This document shows positions 1 to 6,180 of a DNA stretch of 24,507 nucleotides, in pieces; position 1 is the stretch's first letter, and every line of letters starts with the position of its first letter. The position numbers were made by a program, and so were the translations under genes. The stretch comes from a virus. The stretch covers positions 1 through 24,507 of IMG/VR virus record IMGVR_UViG_3300020477_000127. One strand, given 5' to 3'. Below the pieces are notes generated by a model, which did no database searches, was not told the DNA's origin, and saw only the letters and a program-made list of their open reading frames with translations.

Positions 1-2
1 AT

Positions 3-125
3 AAAGACTGGGTACAGGCTACACAGTTTGGTAAGCCTTATGACTACAAAGTCACAGCTTACAAAGTAGCCGAACAATACTCTAATAGCTATCATACTGA
101 AGCTGGACCTGTTTACTATTCATAA
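3..125 (+). CDS. C-terminal end of an Fn3-like protein (5' end outside window)
   Basis: An open frame enters from the left edge and ends in TAA at 123-125, giving 40 residues. The stretch YDYKVTAYKVAEQYSNSY followed by GPVYYS has the alternating Tyr/Val pattern of the last two strands of a fibronectin type III domain, as often seen in phage tail or host-contact proteins. It is followed immediately by a terminator-like hairpin, which supports this being the true end of a gene and of a transcript. The fragment is too short to prove the family; any beta-sandwich protein with a similar strand pattern would fit. Confidence 0.5.
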   Translation, partial: KDWVQATQFGKPYDYKVTAYKVAEQYSNSYHTEAGPVYYS

Positions 126-129
126 CCTC

Positions 130-200
130 GAAGGAAGTAGTATTGCACACACACCAAGGACTCCGCAAAGTCTAATGGAGATACTGCTTCCTTCATTTTT
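130..200 (+). terminator. Large terminator-like stem-loop after the Fn3-like gene
   Basis: Bases 130-143 (GAAGGAAGTAGTAT) pair with 181-194 (ATACTGCTTCCTTC) over 14 base pairs with one G-U, and the stem is followed by ATTTTT at 195-200. The loop is long (37 nt) for an intrinsic terminator, but it contains CTCC/GGAG pairing (161-164 with 177-180) that would stack on the main stem. It lies five bases after the stop codon at 125. It could end upstream transcription or be the first helix of a larger structured RNA. Confidence 0.6.
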
Positions 201-230
201 GGCAGGTTACGACTACAGGAACCAGTAAGA

Positions 231-477
231 TGGTATTGCAATACCACAGCTTAAGATTAGCAAAGTAGATGGCTTAATAAAGTACATATGCCCCCAGTTG
301 AAGAAGGAAGTACATGAGAACCGAATATAACTGTGGATGGCTTAAACTCGTAGCATGGTTCTTACTGCTTTGCTAAATTAATTTCAGTGGTGGAACTCTG
401 GGGAGAGTCTCACACTAAAGAAACCTGCGGGAACAGACACTAGGCAACACATCCTAGGTGAGCCGACCTTTGTTCCC
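231..477 (+). ncRNA. Candidate structured RNA or 5' leader upstream of the ERF gene
   Basis: No convincing gene is seen between 126 and 511, but the stretch is full of nested or adjacent helices. A perfect 16-base palindrome lies at 231-246. A 12-bp long-range stem pairs 257-268 with 365-376, and directly stacked on it 315-322 pairs with 357-364 (8 bp). A hairpin at 386-416 has an ACTCT/AGAGT tip with a GGGG loop. A 7-bp stem pairs 429-435 with 471-477 and encloses CTAGG/CCTAG (440-444 with 453-457). Direct repeats GATGGCTTAA (268-277, 336-345) and AAGTACAT (280-287, 308-315) are also present. It could be a stand-alone RNA, a cis-regulatory leader or a replication-origin region. No known RNA class was recognised, and the strand is assigned from the flanking genes. 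Confidence 0.4.
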
Positions 478-511
478 AACGGTTTAAACAATAAGAAAGG
501 AAAACAAATAC

Positions 512-1132
512 ATGGAAGAACTTAATGTATTTCAAAAACTGAATATTGTTCAGACATCTCTTAAAGTAGAGAAGGGTCACAGAAACAATTTCGGAAACTA
601 TAACTATCGCAATCTTGCAGATATCTTTGAAGGTGTGAAACCACTACTCAATGAATTAGGTTGCTTTTTAACTGTAGACGATGAAATTGTATGTATCAAT
701 GGATTCAACTATATCAAGGCAACAGCAACATTTAGTGATGGCAATGATTCTATATCTGTAAAAGGATGGGCTAGAGAGTCTGTAACTAAGAAAGGTATGG
801 ACGATAGCCAGATTACTGGAGCTACATCATCTTATGCACGTAAATATGCCTGTAACGGTCTATTTGCAATTGACGATACTAAAGATGCAGACAGTATGGA
901 TAACCGTGAAGAAACACTGATCAATGGACAAAAACCTGTTAAAGGTCATATTACAGTAGATCAGAATGTTAAACTGGAAAGACTAAGCAGAAATCCTGTA
1001 TTTAACAAAACAGATAAAGATAAATCTAAGAAAGTGAGATCCTTCATAGATAAGAACCCTACTGAAGAAGAAGCTAATGCTGCTATAGAGAAACTTACAA
1101 AACAAATAAAAGAACAAAAGGAGACTGCATAA
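512..1132 (+). CDS. ERF-family single-strand annealing recombinase
   Basis: A 206-residue protein. The N-terminal region FGNYNYRNLADIFEGVKPLL, the beta strands around residues 50-90, and the signature GATSSYARKYACNGLFAIDDTKDAD (about 101-127) match the ERF superfamily core, where a G-x-x-SSY-x-R-[KR]-Y motif is followed by an acidic cluster. ERF proteins anneal complementary single strands in phage recombination and genome circularisation. The C-terminal third is Lys/Glu-rich and likely flexible. The start is preceded by AAAGGA about 10 bases upstream. The stop codon overlaps the next ATG by one base (TAATG), and that next gene is SSB-like, a usual partner of annealing proteins. Confidence 0.88.
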   Translation: MEELNVFQKLNIVQTSLKVEKGHRNNFGNYNYRNLADIFEGVKPLLNELGCFLTVDDEIVCINGFNYIKATATFSDGNDSISVKGWARESVTKKGMDDSQITGATSSYARKYACNGLFAIDDTKDADSMDNREETLINGQKPVKGHITVDQNVKLERLSRNPVFNKTDKDKSKKVRSFIDKNPTEEEANAAIEKLTKQIKEQKETA

Positions 1133-1713
1133 TGCCAGCAATAAGTGAAACTATAGGTACAGTTAAATCTGTAAATATAGATTACGATGTAGAGAAAAAC
1201 TGGGGAAATTGGAACCCAGTATGGAACATATTCCTAACCGTCAAGTATAACGACGGTCAAAGCTGGGATAAGGAATTGGAAGTTTACGGCAACGTAAAGA
1301 AAAACTTACCAATAACTGACCAGAAATCATGGGGATCTGCATTTAAAGTAAGAACATTCTTTGAATCCTGTACAGGGAAAAGAAGTATTGCAATGAAAGA
1401 TGATTACACTGTGCCTGAATCATTATTTGATGAAGTAATCGGTAAGCAATTCATGGTAGCATCTTATAAAACCAATAAAGTAAAAAGAAATGGGAAACCA
1501 TTTTGGAATACATATTCTATTGTAGCACCACCTAATGCATTGCCAGGTACTTTACAAAATAAGATACTCAAAGATGTAGAAGGTGACTATATCAAGAATT
1601 ATCAGTCTGATGATCCATCAACTGATTTTGATTATGGTAACAATGCTAATGGTCAGAAAGCCGAAACTACAGAACCTGAAAAGGAAACTGCAAATTTCGA
1701 CTTAGATATATAG
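1132..1713 (+). CDS. Probable single-stranded DNA-binding protein
   Basis: A 193-residue protein beginning with an OB-like pattern of beta strands rich in Trp and Tyr (NWGNWNPVWNIFLTVKY near residues 22-39) and a later GKQFMV...GKPFWNTYSIV strand pair (about 109-131). The last 50 residues are low-complexity and acidic and end NFDLDI, like the acidic C-terminal tips through which SSBs recruit partners. It overlaps the ERF stop by one base and has AAAAGGAG upstream, so the two are translationally coupled. Known phage operons often pair an annealase with an SSB. The assignment rests on pattern and neighbourhood; it was not recognised as a specific SSB family. Confidence 0.55.
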   Translation: MPAISETIGTVKSVNIDYDVEKNWGNWNPVWNIFLTVKYNDGQSWDKELEVYGNVKKNLPITDQKSWGSAFKVRTFFESCTGKRSIAMKDDYTVPESLFDEVIGKQFMVASYKTNKVKRNGKPFWNTYSIVAPPNALPGTLQNKILKDVEGDYIKNYQSDDPSTDFDYGNNANGQKAETTEPEKETANFDLDI

Positions 1714-1735
1714 CATTGATTGAGTGGTAAAAAGT

Positions 1736-1780
1736 ACAGGGGCATAAGATAGACTAGCAGGTTTAATTTATGTCCCTTGT
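1736..1780 (+). terminator. Intercistronic hairpin before the primase-helicase gene
   Basis: ACAGGGGCATAA (1736-1747) pairs with TTATGTCCCTTGT (1768-1780) over 12 pairs with one G-U and one bulged T. No T-run follows, so it is unlikely to terminate efficiently; an RNA-processing or translation-tuning role is possible. It lies 20 bases ahead of the start at 1801. The stem shares ACAGGGG with the hairpin at 4701-4732. Confidence 0.45.
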
Positions 1781-1785
1781 GCTAA

Positions 1786-1796
1786 AACGTAGGAGT
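1786..1796 (+). promoter_or_regulatory. Ribosome binding site with repeated AACGTAGGAGT leader
   Basis: The 11-mer AACGTAGGAGT lies 4 bases before the ATG at 1801 and provides the Shine-Dalgarno core AGGAG. The identical 11-mer lies ahead of the ATG at 4765. In both cases a GC-rich hairpin with an ACAGGGG stem stands just upstream. Confidence 0.6.
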
Positions 1797-1800
1797 TACA

Positions 1801-3621
1801 ATGGAAAAGCAAGATTGGTATTTAGAATACGCAACAGGGAATGTAAGTAACAGAAATCATTTGTGCAGACTGGAAAACTTTCCAGAAATAGCACAAAAAC
1901 ATGCAGGTGGGGAAGTCTACCGTAGCATGTTCTTATACTCTCCTGATATTGTAGCATATGTAGCGGAAAATGATACAGTAACAGGATTTAACGGTATACA
2001 GGCAGTAGATAAGATTGTAATAGATATAGACTATGTTAAAGACCGAACCAATGGAGATGAACTAACTATTAAGGCAGTTTTAGATCTATTGGATGCAATG
2101 GAAAAGAAGGAGATCTGGCGTGATGTTCACTATCAGATATGGTTTTCTGGAACAGGATTTCACATACATCTTGGAAATGTCTATGGATTTGAACCATCCA
2201 TTAATATAGCTAAACAGGTTCGTGCTACAATGCAAAGAGACTGGGGAGAATATATAGATTTAATCTATGACTCAAGGAGACTGATACGTGCAGGATACTC
2301 TTACAATACAAAATCAGCTTTGTTTAAAATACCAGTAACCTATCTAGTTCTTGAAAATTCTTCTTATGCTGAGATAACTGAAGACGCAAGAAGAATGAAT
2401 GGGCATGCAGCACCAACTAAAATCAAACACGGAAAGATTGAAGGTTTAGATCCTATGGATATGAGCCGTAAAAACGTAGCAGAAGTGCGTAAAGTGTTTG
2501 ATAATGCCAAAGGACAGACCAGTAGATATATTACATGTGCACAACACATATATAATGCAGGTTACGTACCAAAGAACAGACATAAACATCTTCTTGCATT
2601 AGCCAGTATATGGCGTAAGAAATGGGGTCTGGATAAACACGGCTGTGATAATTTAGCAAGAGCATATATGGCAAGAATGGATGAACCACTCCCTGCAGAA
2701 GAAACAAGTAAGGTTGTTTCTGATGTGTTTAAGAGTGACTACAATTATGGATGTAACCATCCTACATTAGAGCCATACTGCGATAGTAAATGTATATTGT
2801 TCAAGTATAAGAACCTTGATGAAACAGCAGAATTACTTAATGCTGAAGATATGATCAACAAATTACTGGAAAGTATAAACTCTGATTACACAGATAGATC
2901 ATTCAATCTGCAGGAAGTATTTCCGTTCTTACCACAAAAGCATATGTTTAACGCAGGACAGCTTATCACTCTTATAGGTGATACCGGTCTGGGTAAAACA
3001 GCATTCATTCAATACCTAATCGTAAAACTTAAAAAGATAAAAACACTGTTCTTTTCACTGGAAGTAGATGACGAAACAATGAGTAGAAGATTTGTACAGG
3101 CATCTCTTAATATGACTAAAGAAGAAACTTTAATAAAATTAAAAGACCCTGAAGTAGCAAAAAGAGCTATAGAATCTATATCTCATATTTCATTACAGCC
3201 TTCAAGCCCTGATATACAAGATCTTGGAGCATTTATATCTGAAAGTGAAGCTAAGATTGTTGTTATTGATACAATAGATCGTGTTCCAGCTAAGTATGCT
3301 GGTAAAGACGACTTTGCAAGACAAGAAATAATAGCTAATGGTTTAAAAGATATAGCAATGAAAGAAGATGTGATAATCTTAGCGGTACATCACATATCTA
3401 AAAGTGCGTCTTACGGTACGAAAGAAGGACAGCGTTTAGATGTGCATAGCGGTAAAGGAAATAGTGCTATTGAACAGAAATCAGATCAATACATAAGTTT
3501 TGAAGGTGTTGAGAGAAGTAAAATCAGAACTATAGAGTCCCTGAAAGCAAGAGATGAATCACATTTCAAGCTTACAGTAAATTACAACTGGGAAACTTTC
3601 AGTTTTGACAAACTAAACTAA
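1801..3621 (+). CDS. Fused primase-helicase (AEP-type primase plus DnaB/Twinkle-like helicase)
   Basis: A 606-residue protein with two enzymatic parts. The N-terminal part has archaeo-eukaryotic primase motifs: DxD at D75-D77 (VIDID), SGTGFHIHL at 116-124 with H121/H123, and YDSRRLIR near 156-163 followed by a polar strand, as in primase-polymerases. Cysteines 246, 318, 327 and 331 could bind zinc or an Fe-S cluster, as in the PriCT-like linkers of such proteins. The C-terminal part is a RecA-like helicase: Walker A GDTGLGKT (393-400), catalytic-Glu strand LFFSLE (416-421), Walker B IVVIDTID (486-493, D490) and HH at 530-531. It would unwind the fork and make primers at phage replication origins. 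Downstream of ERF/SSB, it forms the replication-recombination module. Confidence 0.9.
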   Translation: MEKQDWYLEYATGNVSNRNHLCRLENFPEIAQKHAGGEVYRSMFLYSPDIVAYVAENDTVTGFNGIQAVDKIVIDIDYVKDRTNGDELTIKAVLDLLDAMEKKEIWRDVHYQIWFSGTGFHIHLGNVYGFEPSINIAKQVRATMQRDWGEYIDLIYDSRRLIRAGYSYNTKSALFKIPVTYLVLENSSYAEITEDARRMNGHAAPTKIKHGKIEGLDPMDMSRKNVAEVRKVFDNAKGQTSRYITCAQHIYNAGYVPKNRHKHLLALASIWRKKWGLDKHGCDNLARAYMARMDEPLPAEETSKVVSDVFKSDYNYGCNHPTLEPYCDSKCILFKYKNLDETAELLNAEDMINKLLESINSDYTDRSFNLQEVFPFLPQKHMFNAGQLITLIGDTGLGKTAFIQYLIVKLKKIKTLFFSLEVDDETMSRRFVQASLNMTKEETLIKLKDPEVAKRAIESISHISLQPSSPDIQDLGAFISESEAKIVVIDTIDRVPAKYAGKDDFARQEIIANGLKDIAMKEDVIILAVHHISKSASYGTKEGQRLDVHSGKGNSAIEQKSDQYISFEGVERSKIRTIESLKARDESHFKLTVNYNWETFSFDKLN

Positions 3622-3694
3622 ATGAGTATTGAAGCCAACAGTAATAAAACCGACTGTGTGCAAAGGAAACTTTATAAAGCCGGATATACTCAAA

Positions 3695-3735
3695 AGAGAG
3701 GCACAGATTACTCTTTACTTTATTTGTGCCTCTCT
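3695..3735 (+). terminator. Perfect 11-bp hairpin before the gene at 3758
   Basis: AGAGAGGCACA (3695-3705) pairs perfectly with TGTGCCTCTCT (3725-3735), loop 19 nt. There is no T-run after it, so it may be a weak terminator or an mRNA processing/stability element. A weaker stem, TGAGTAT/ATACTCA (3623-3629 with 3686-3692), precedes it. The interval 3622-3757 has no convincing gene and is otherwise unremarkable. Confidence 0.45.
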
Positions 3736-3757
3736 ATCGCATACCAAGGAGTAGATA

Positions 3758-3964
3758 ATGGGAAAAATAACAATTAAGGTAATTAATAATATGATCCATA
3801 GTATTGAAGGATACGATACTCAAGTAGAAGTACTTGACGATGACAGAACAGTACATATGGATTTCAAAAAACAGGAACATAAATATGAAACAAGGAAGAT
3901 CGTGGACCCTGCTAGGTATCCCTTTGATCAAGATAATAACAAAAGAGAAGAACTACAAAAATAG
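3758..3964 (+). CDS. Small hypothetical protein
   Basis: A 68-residue hydrophilic protein of unknown function, with AAGGAG about 8 bases before its ATG. The N-terminal half (KITIKVINNMIHSIEGYDTQVEVLDDD) alternates in a way that suggests beta strands; the C-terminal half is charged. No family was recognised. It opens the small operon 3758-4653 that ends with a nuclease, and its 3' end overlaps the possible gene 3885-4118. Confidence 0.65.
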   Translation: MGKITIKVINNMIHSIEGYDTQVEVLDDDRTVHMDFKKQEHKYETRKIVDPARYPFDQDNNKREELQK

Positions 3965-4118
3965 TCTATTAAGACAATATAAGATTATACTATTTAATAT
4001 ATTCTTACTAAGTATAGGATATTCTTCGTTTGAAGGCGATAGCATATTAATACAAATAGGAATAACTAAATTGGAGATATTCACTTCATTCACAATAAAG
4101 AATAGGTGGTTTAAGTGA
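3885..4118 (+). CDS. Possible small protein with a hydrophobic segment
   Basis: A 77-residue frame that overlaps the last 80 bases of the preceding gene. Two points favour translation: AGGA lies 8 bases before the ATG at 3885, and its TGA stop overlaps the GTG start of the next gene in a GTGA arrangement, the usual coupling geometry. It covers a stretch that would otherwise be a 150-base gap in a tightly packed operon. Residues 33-46 (KIILFNIFLLSIGY) are hydrophobic and could be a short membrane segment. Against it: composition is Ile/Lys/Asn-rich as in random AT-rich frames, and a longer start at 3834 is also open. Function unknown. Confidence 0.4.
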   Translation: MKQGRSWTLLGIPLIKIITKEKNYKNSLLRQYKIILFNIFLLSIGYSSFEGDSILIQIGITKLEIFTSFTIKNRWFK

Positions 4119-4324
4119 AAGAAGTACCCGGAGTTAAGGTATATCCAATGCCAAAAAACAAAAGAATGAGAGAGTTGATAGAAAACTTAGCAAATCTTGA
4201 AAGCTCTGATTATGATCGTTTAAGCAGTGACGGAAGGCATTATCTAGGTAAGATATGGAATCTTCTGGGAATGCAAAGTCAGGAACAAATATCAGGGAAT
4301 AAAACAGATCGGAGCAAAAAATGA
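4115..4324 (+). CDS. Small hypothetical protein (GTG start)
   Basis: A 69-residue, mostly helical-looking charged protein that starts with GTG at 4115, preceded by AGGTGG. The pattern RMRELIENLANLESSDYDRLSSDGRHYLGKIWNLLGM suggests two or three helices; no family was recognised. Its TGA overlaps the ATG of the nuclease gene (ATGA at 4321-4324), so the two are probably coupled. Confidence 0.6.
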   Translation: MKEVPGVKVYPMPKNKRMRELIENLANLESSDYDRLSSDGRHYLGKIWNLLGMQSQEQISGNKTDRSKK

Positions 4325-4653
4325 GTGGTAAAGCACCTAAGCAAAAAGGTAATAGAATTGAAAGAGAGTGCGTTAATTTAGCACAAGGATACGGATTCAA
4401 ATCACGTAGAGCATGGGGATCTGATGGCAGATCACTGGGCTGGCATGAAGAAGTAGACATGGTAATAGAAACTAATGGCTTCTTTGAAGGCAACCTAAAG
4501 TTTCAAGTAAAAGGTAGAAAAGCCATAGCTGATTATCTAAAACCATGTAAACATGTAGATGGACAGATACTAAGAGAAGATGGAGATACAGATCCATATG
4601 TCGTTATAAGATACAAAGACTTGTTGAACATCTTAAAGATGATCACAGGATAG
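4321..4653 (+). CDS. PD-(D/E)xK nuclease, Holliday-junction-resolvase (Hjc)-like
   Basis: A 110-residue protein with the order of residues typical of Hjc-like phage nucleases: KGNRIERE near the start (E14, E16 in helix 1), the strand EEVDMVI with D46, then FQVKGRK with Q62-x-K64 as the (D/E)xK element, and a C-terminal strand-helix with YVVIRYKDLLNIL. Such enzymes cut branched DNA or process ends using Mg2+. Gln in place of the usual Glu at position 62 occurs in some branches of this fold, so activity is plausible but not assured. It ends the operon, followed within 50 bases by a terminator. A role in resolving recombination intermediates with the ERF and primase-helicase genes upstream is inferred. 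Confidence 0.68.
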   Translation: MSGKAPKQKGNRIERECVNLAQGYGFKSRRAWGSDGRSLGWHEEVDMVIETNGFFEGNLKFQVKGRKAIADYLKPCKHVDGQILREDGDTDPYVVIRYKDLLNILKMITG

Positions 4654-4700
4654 AACTTTTTGAAAACCATGTATGTGGAGGAAAAAGGTTGACAAATGAT

Positions 4701-4734
4701 AAACAGGGGACGGTTGGCACTATCCCCTGTTTTT
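4701..4734 (+). terminator. Rho-independent terminator after the nuclease gene
   Basis: AAACAGGGGA (4701-4710) pairs perfectly with TCCCCTGTTT (4723-4732), loop 12 nt, and the run of T continues to 4734. It sits about 50 bases after the nuclease stop and 30 bases before the next ATG, so some read-through or a promoter within 4735-4764 is needed for the next operon. A TTGACA hexamer at 4689-4694 has no matching -10. Confidence 0.7.
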
Positions 4735-4749
4735 AACACATTCTAATGC

Positions 4750-4760
4750 AACGTAGGAGT
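4750..4760 (+). promoter_or_regulatory. Second copy of the AACGTAGGAGT ribosome-site leader
   Basis: Identical over 11 bases to 1786-1796 and placed 4 bases before the ATG at 4765, containing AGGAG. It marks the start of a new translational unit after the terminator. Confidence 0.6.
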
Positions 4761-4764
4761 CACT

Positions 4765-4941
4765 ATGAATGCAGCCGAAATTAAAGAACTTTTAAATATT
4801 ATTGGCAAGCTTATAAAAAAAGCTGAACAAGGATACAAAATTGAACTATCTGATGTAAAAACAGCAGATATAATTATTAAACAAATAAAGGAAGATATTG
4901 ATGCAGCAAAGTATGAAATACTTTATGGAAAAGACTATTAA
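4765..4941 (+). CDS. Small helical hypothetical protein
   Basis: A 58-residue protein starting MNAAEIKELLNIIGKLIKKA and ending YGKDY. The ATG at 4765 has a strong AGGAG ribosome site. The whole sequence fits two amphipathic helices with Lys/Glu pairs separated by a short GYKIELSDV turn. No family was recognised. It is the first gene of the small-ORF string after the 4701-4734 terminator and overlaps the next gene by 41 bases in another frame. Confidence 0.65.
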   Translation: MNAAEIKELLNIIGKLIKKAEQGYKIELSDVKTADIIIKQIKEDIDAAKYEILYGKDY

Positions 4942-5164
4942 TGATAGTCAAACAAAAAACATTAAGTCTGAGAAAAATTACTGGAAAAAAGATTCTCGTA
5001 ATGCAGACAAAAAAATAAAGTACTGTCCTAAGTGTGAAAGCTGCTGGGAAATGTGGACTGAACAACGTGGACCATCTAGGGAAAGAAATACAATGATAAA
5101 TAAATATAATGATTTCCCTTCATATGGAAAGGAAGAAGCAATATGTCAGACTTGCAAAAACTAA
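4901..5164 (+). CDS. Zinc-ribbon protein (relative of the gene at 5787)
   Basis: An 87-residue protein. The ATG at 4901 is chosen because GGAAG lies 6 bases upstream; a TTG just before it is less likely. The first 40 residues are charged and probably flexible. The core is CPKC (42-45), then WEMWTE (49-54), NDFPSY (70-75) and CQTC (82-85), the four-Cys pattern of a zinc ribbon. The same order, C-x2-C, WE-x2-TE, MPSY, C-x2-C, occurs in the protein at 5787-5981, so the two are paralogues. Such small phage zinc ribbons often bind nucleic acid or host proteins; the actual target is unknown. Confidence 0.68.
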   Translation: MQQSMKYFMEKTINDSQTKNIKSEKNYWKKDSRNADKKIKYCPKCESCWEMWTEQRGPSRERNTMINKYNDFPSYGKEEAICQTCKN

Positions 5165-5310
5165 AAGAACAAAATCTTGAAGATGATCTATTTAAAAAGA
5201 TACAATTGTTAATAGACGCTTTAGATATGATAATAACAACACATGCTGACAGCGGTACTCTTAAAGCTATCGCTCGTCAAGCACTAAATCATGTATTAAA
5301 GGAGCAGTAA
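5143..5310 (+). CDS. Small helical hypothetical protein
   Basis: A 55-residue protein, MSDLQKLKEQ... to ...NHVLKEQ, overlapping the zinc-ribbon gene by 22 bases. GGAAG lies about 7 bases before the ATG, and its TAA overlaps the next ATG by one base. The sequence is predicted to be almost all helix with heptad-like Leu/Ile spacing and could form a small coiled-coil dimer. No family was recognised. Confidence 0.6.
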   Translation: MSDLQKLKEQNLEDDLFKKIQLLIDALDMIITTHADSGTLKAIARQALNHVLKEQ

Positions 5311-5786
5311 TGAAATTTATCATATGGACTTGTATTAAATGTGAATTTAAATTTCACGAAACAGAAATGAATACAGATGAGCGTATGTGTTATGACTGTC
5401 TTGAAGAAGAGTATACAGAACCCACTACTGCTGATGAATTTAACGATGGAGTCACGTGGGTGTCACCAAACGACCCCGGTGATGAAAATGATCTTAATAA
5501 AGTACAAGATCATGGACCACCATACTCAATGGCTAATCCATCTGGAGAACCTGTTGGTGAAAGTTTAAAGATTGAAGATTATGACATTGCAACTGTTGAA
5601 TACTTACACGATTGTCTTATTGAAGAGGAAGGTTATTCATTAAAACACCCAATGCTAAAAAGAAGCAGAGAGTTAACAGCCAAACTACATAAGATAGTGA
5701 ACAGTTCTGTTAAAGATCATCCTTTAGGGACTGGTTTTGCTCATAAAGATACAAAGAAGGGTATTCAAAATGACCCTGAATGCTAA
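5310..5786 (+). CDS. Hypothetical protein with N-terminal zinc ribbon
   Basis: A 158-residue protein with GGAG about 5 bases before the ATG. C8-x2-C11 and C27-x2-C30 (TCIKC ... MCYDC) form a short zinc ribbon or zinc knuckle. Residues 31-95 are acidic and Pro/Asn-rich, probably disordered. Residues 90-150 contain a helical segment (VEYLHDCLIEEEGYSLKHPMLKRSRELTAKLHKIV). It sits between two other zinc-ribbon-related genes and abuts the next start with no gap. Function unknown; a DNA- or RNA-binding accessory role is a guess from the ribbon. Confidence 0.65.
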   Translation: MKFIIWTCIKCEFKFHETEMNTDERMCYDCLEEEYTEPTTADEFNDGVTWVSPNDPGDENDLNKVQDHGPPYSMANPSGEPVGESLKIEDYDIATVEYLHDCLIEEEGYSLKHPMLKRSRELTAKLHKIVNSSVKDHPLGTGFAHKDTKKGIQNDPEC

Positions 5787-5981
5787 ATGAAAGCTACAAC
5801 TAAAAAACCAAGGCAGAGATTTAATGGTAAATTAAGATTCTGCAATAGCTGTAAATATGTATGGGAAATATCTACAGAAGGAACTTGTCTAAGATATGGT
5901 AATATGCCTTCATATAAACTACCAAGAGTAACTTGTAAAAAATGCGACAATAACTTAACTAAAAGGAATACATATGACTAA
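5787..5981 (+). CDS. Zinc-ribbon protein, paralogue of 4901-5164
   Basis: A 64-residue basic protein starting right after the previous stop codon. CNSC (19-22), WEISTE (26-31), NMPSY (39-43) and CKKC (50-53) repeat the motif order of the 87-residue protein at 4901, with a shorter insert between the ribbons and an extra Cys at 34. There is no clear Shine-Dalgarno, so translation probably relies on coupling to the upstream gene. The last 8 bases overlap the next gene. Confidence 0.65.
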   Translation: MKATTKKPRQRFNGKLRFCNSCKYVWEISTEGTCLRYGNMPSYKLPRVTCKKCDNNLTKRNTYD

Positions 5982-6180
5982 AACAGTAGAATGGTATGCA
6001 TGGGAAATGTTCACAGCCTCAGAGGCTAATGCTTGGTGGCTGATGATGTGTGTATTTGCAATTACTTGCATCACATTTATCATAACAAACATTTCTATAA
6101 GAAAAGGAATAAGAGATATCAAAGAACATCTTGGAATAAAAAAAGGGGATAAACATGACAAAAAAGGAGATCAAAGCTGA
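5974..6180 (+). CDS. Small single-pass membrane protein
   Basis: A 68-residue protein with AAAAGGA ahead of the ATG at 5974. Residues 21-41 (WWLMMCVFAITCITFIITNIS) form one clear transmembrane helix. The part after it (RKGIRDIKEHLGIKKGDKHDKKGD) is strongly basic, which by the positive-inside rule puts the C-terminus in the cytoplasm. No family was recognised. Single-pass phage proteins of this size include holin-like, superinfection-exclusion and spanin-like proteins; none of these can be chosen from the sequence. Confidence 0.6.
   Translation: MTKTVEWYAWEMFTASEANAWWLMMCVFAITCITFIITNISIRKGIRDIKEHLGIKKGDKHDKKGDQS

Noticed and set aside
175-228. 17-codon frame beginning in the first hairpin
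   Set aside because: GGAG is absent at a proper distance and the start codon is in the terminator stem region.
126-511. Group I or group II intron in the structured region
   Set aside because: A GACTA at 211-215 lacks a matching TAGTC partner, and GAGCCG...CGGTTT (461-486) lacks the domain V bulge and tetraloop. No intron-encoded protein is present.
3622-3777. 51-codon frame starting right after the primase-helicase stop
   Set aside because: No ribosome site, it runs through the perfect 11-bp hairpin and into the next gene, and its composition is not protein-like.
4689-4694. TTGACA as a -35 promoter element
   Set aside because: No TATAAT-like hexamer lies 16-18 bases downstream; that place is occupied by the terminator stem.
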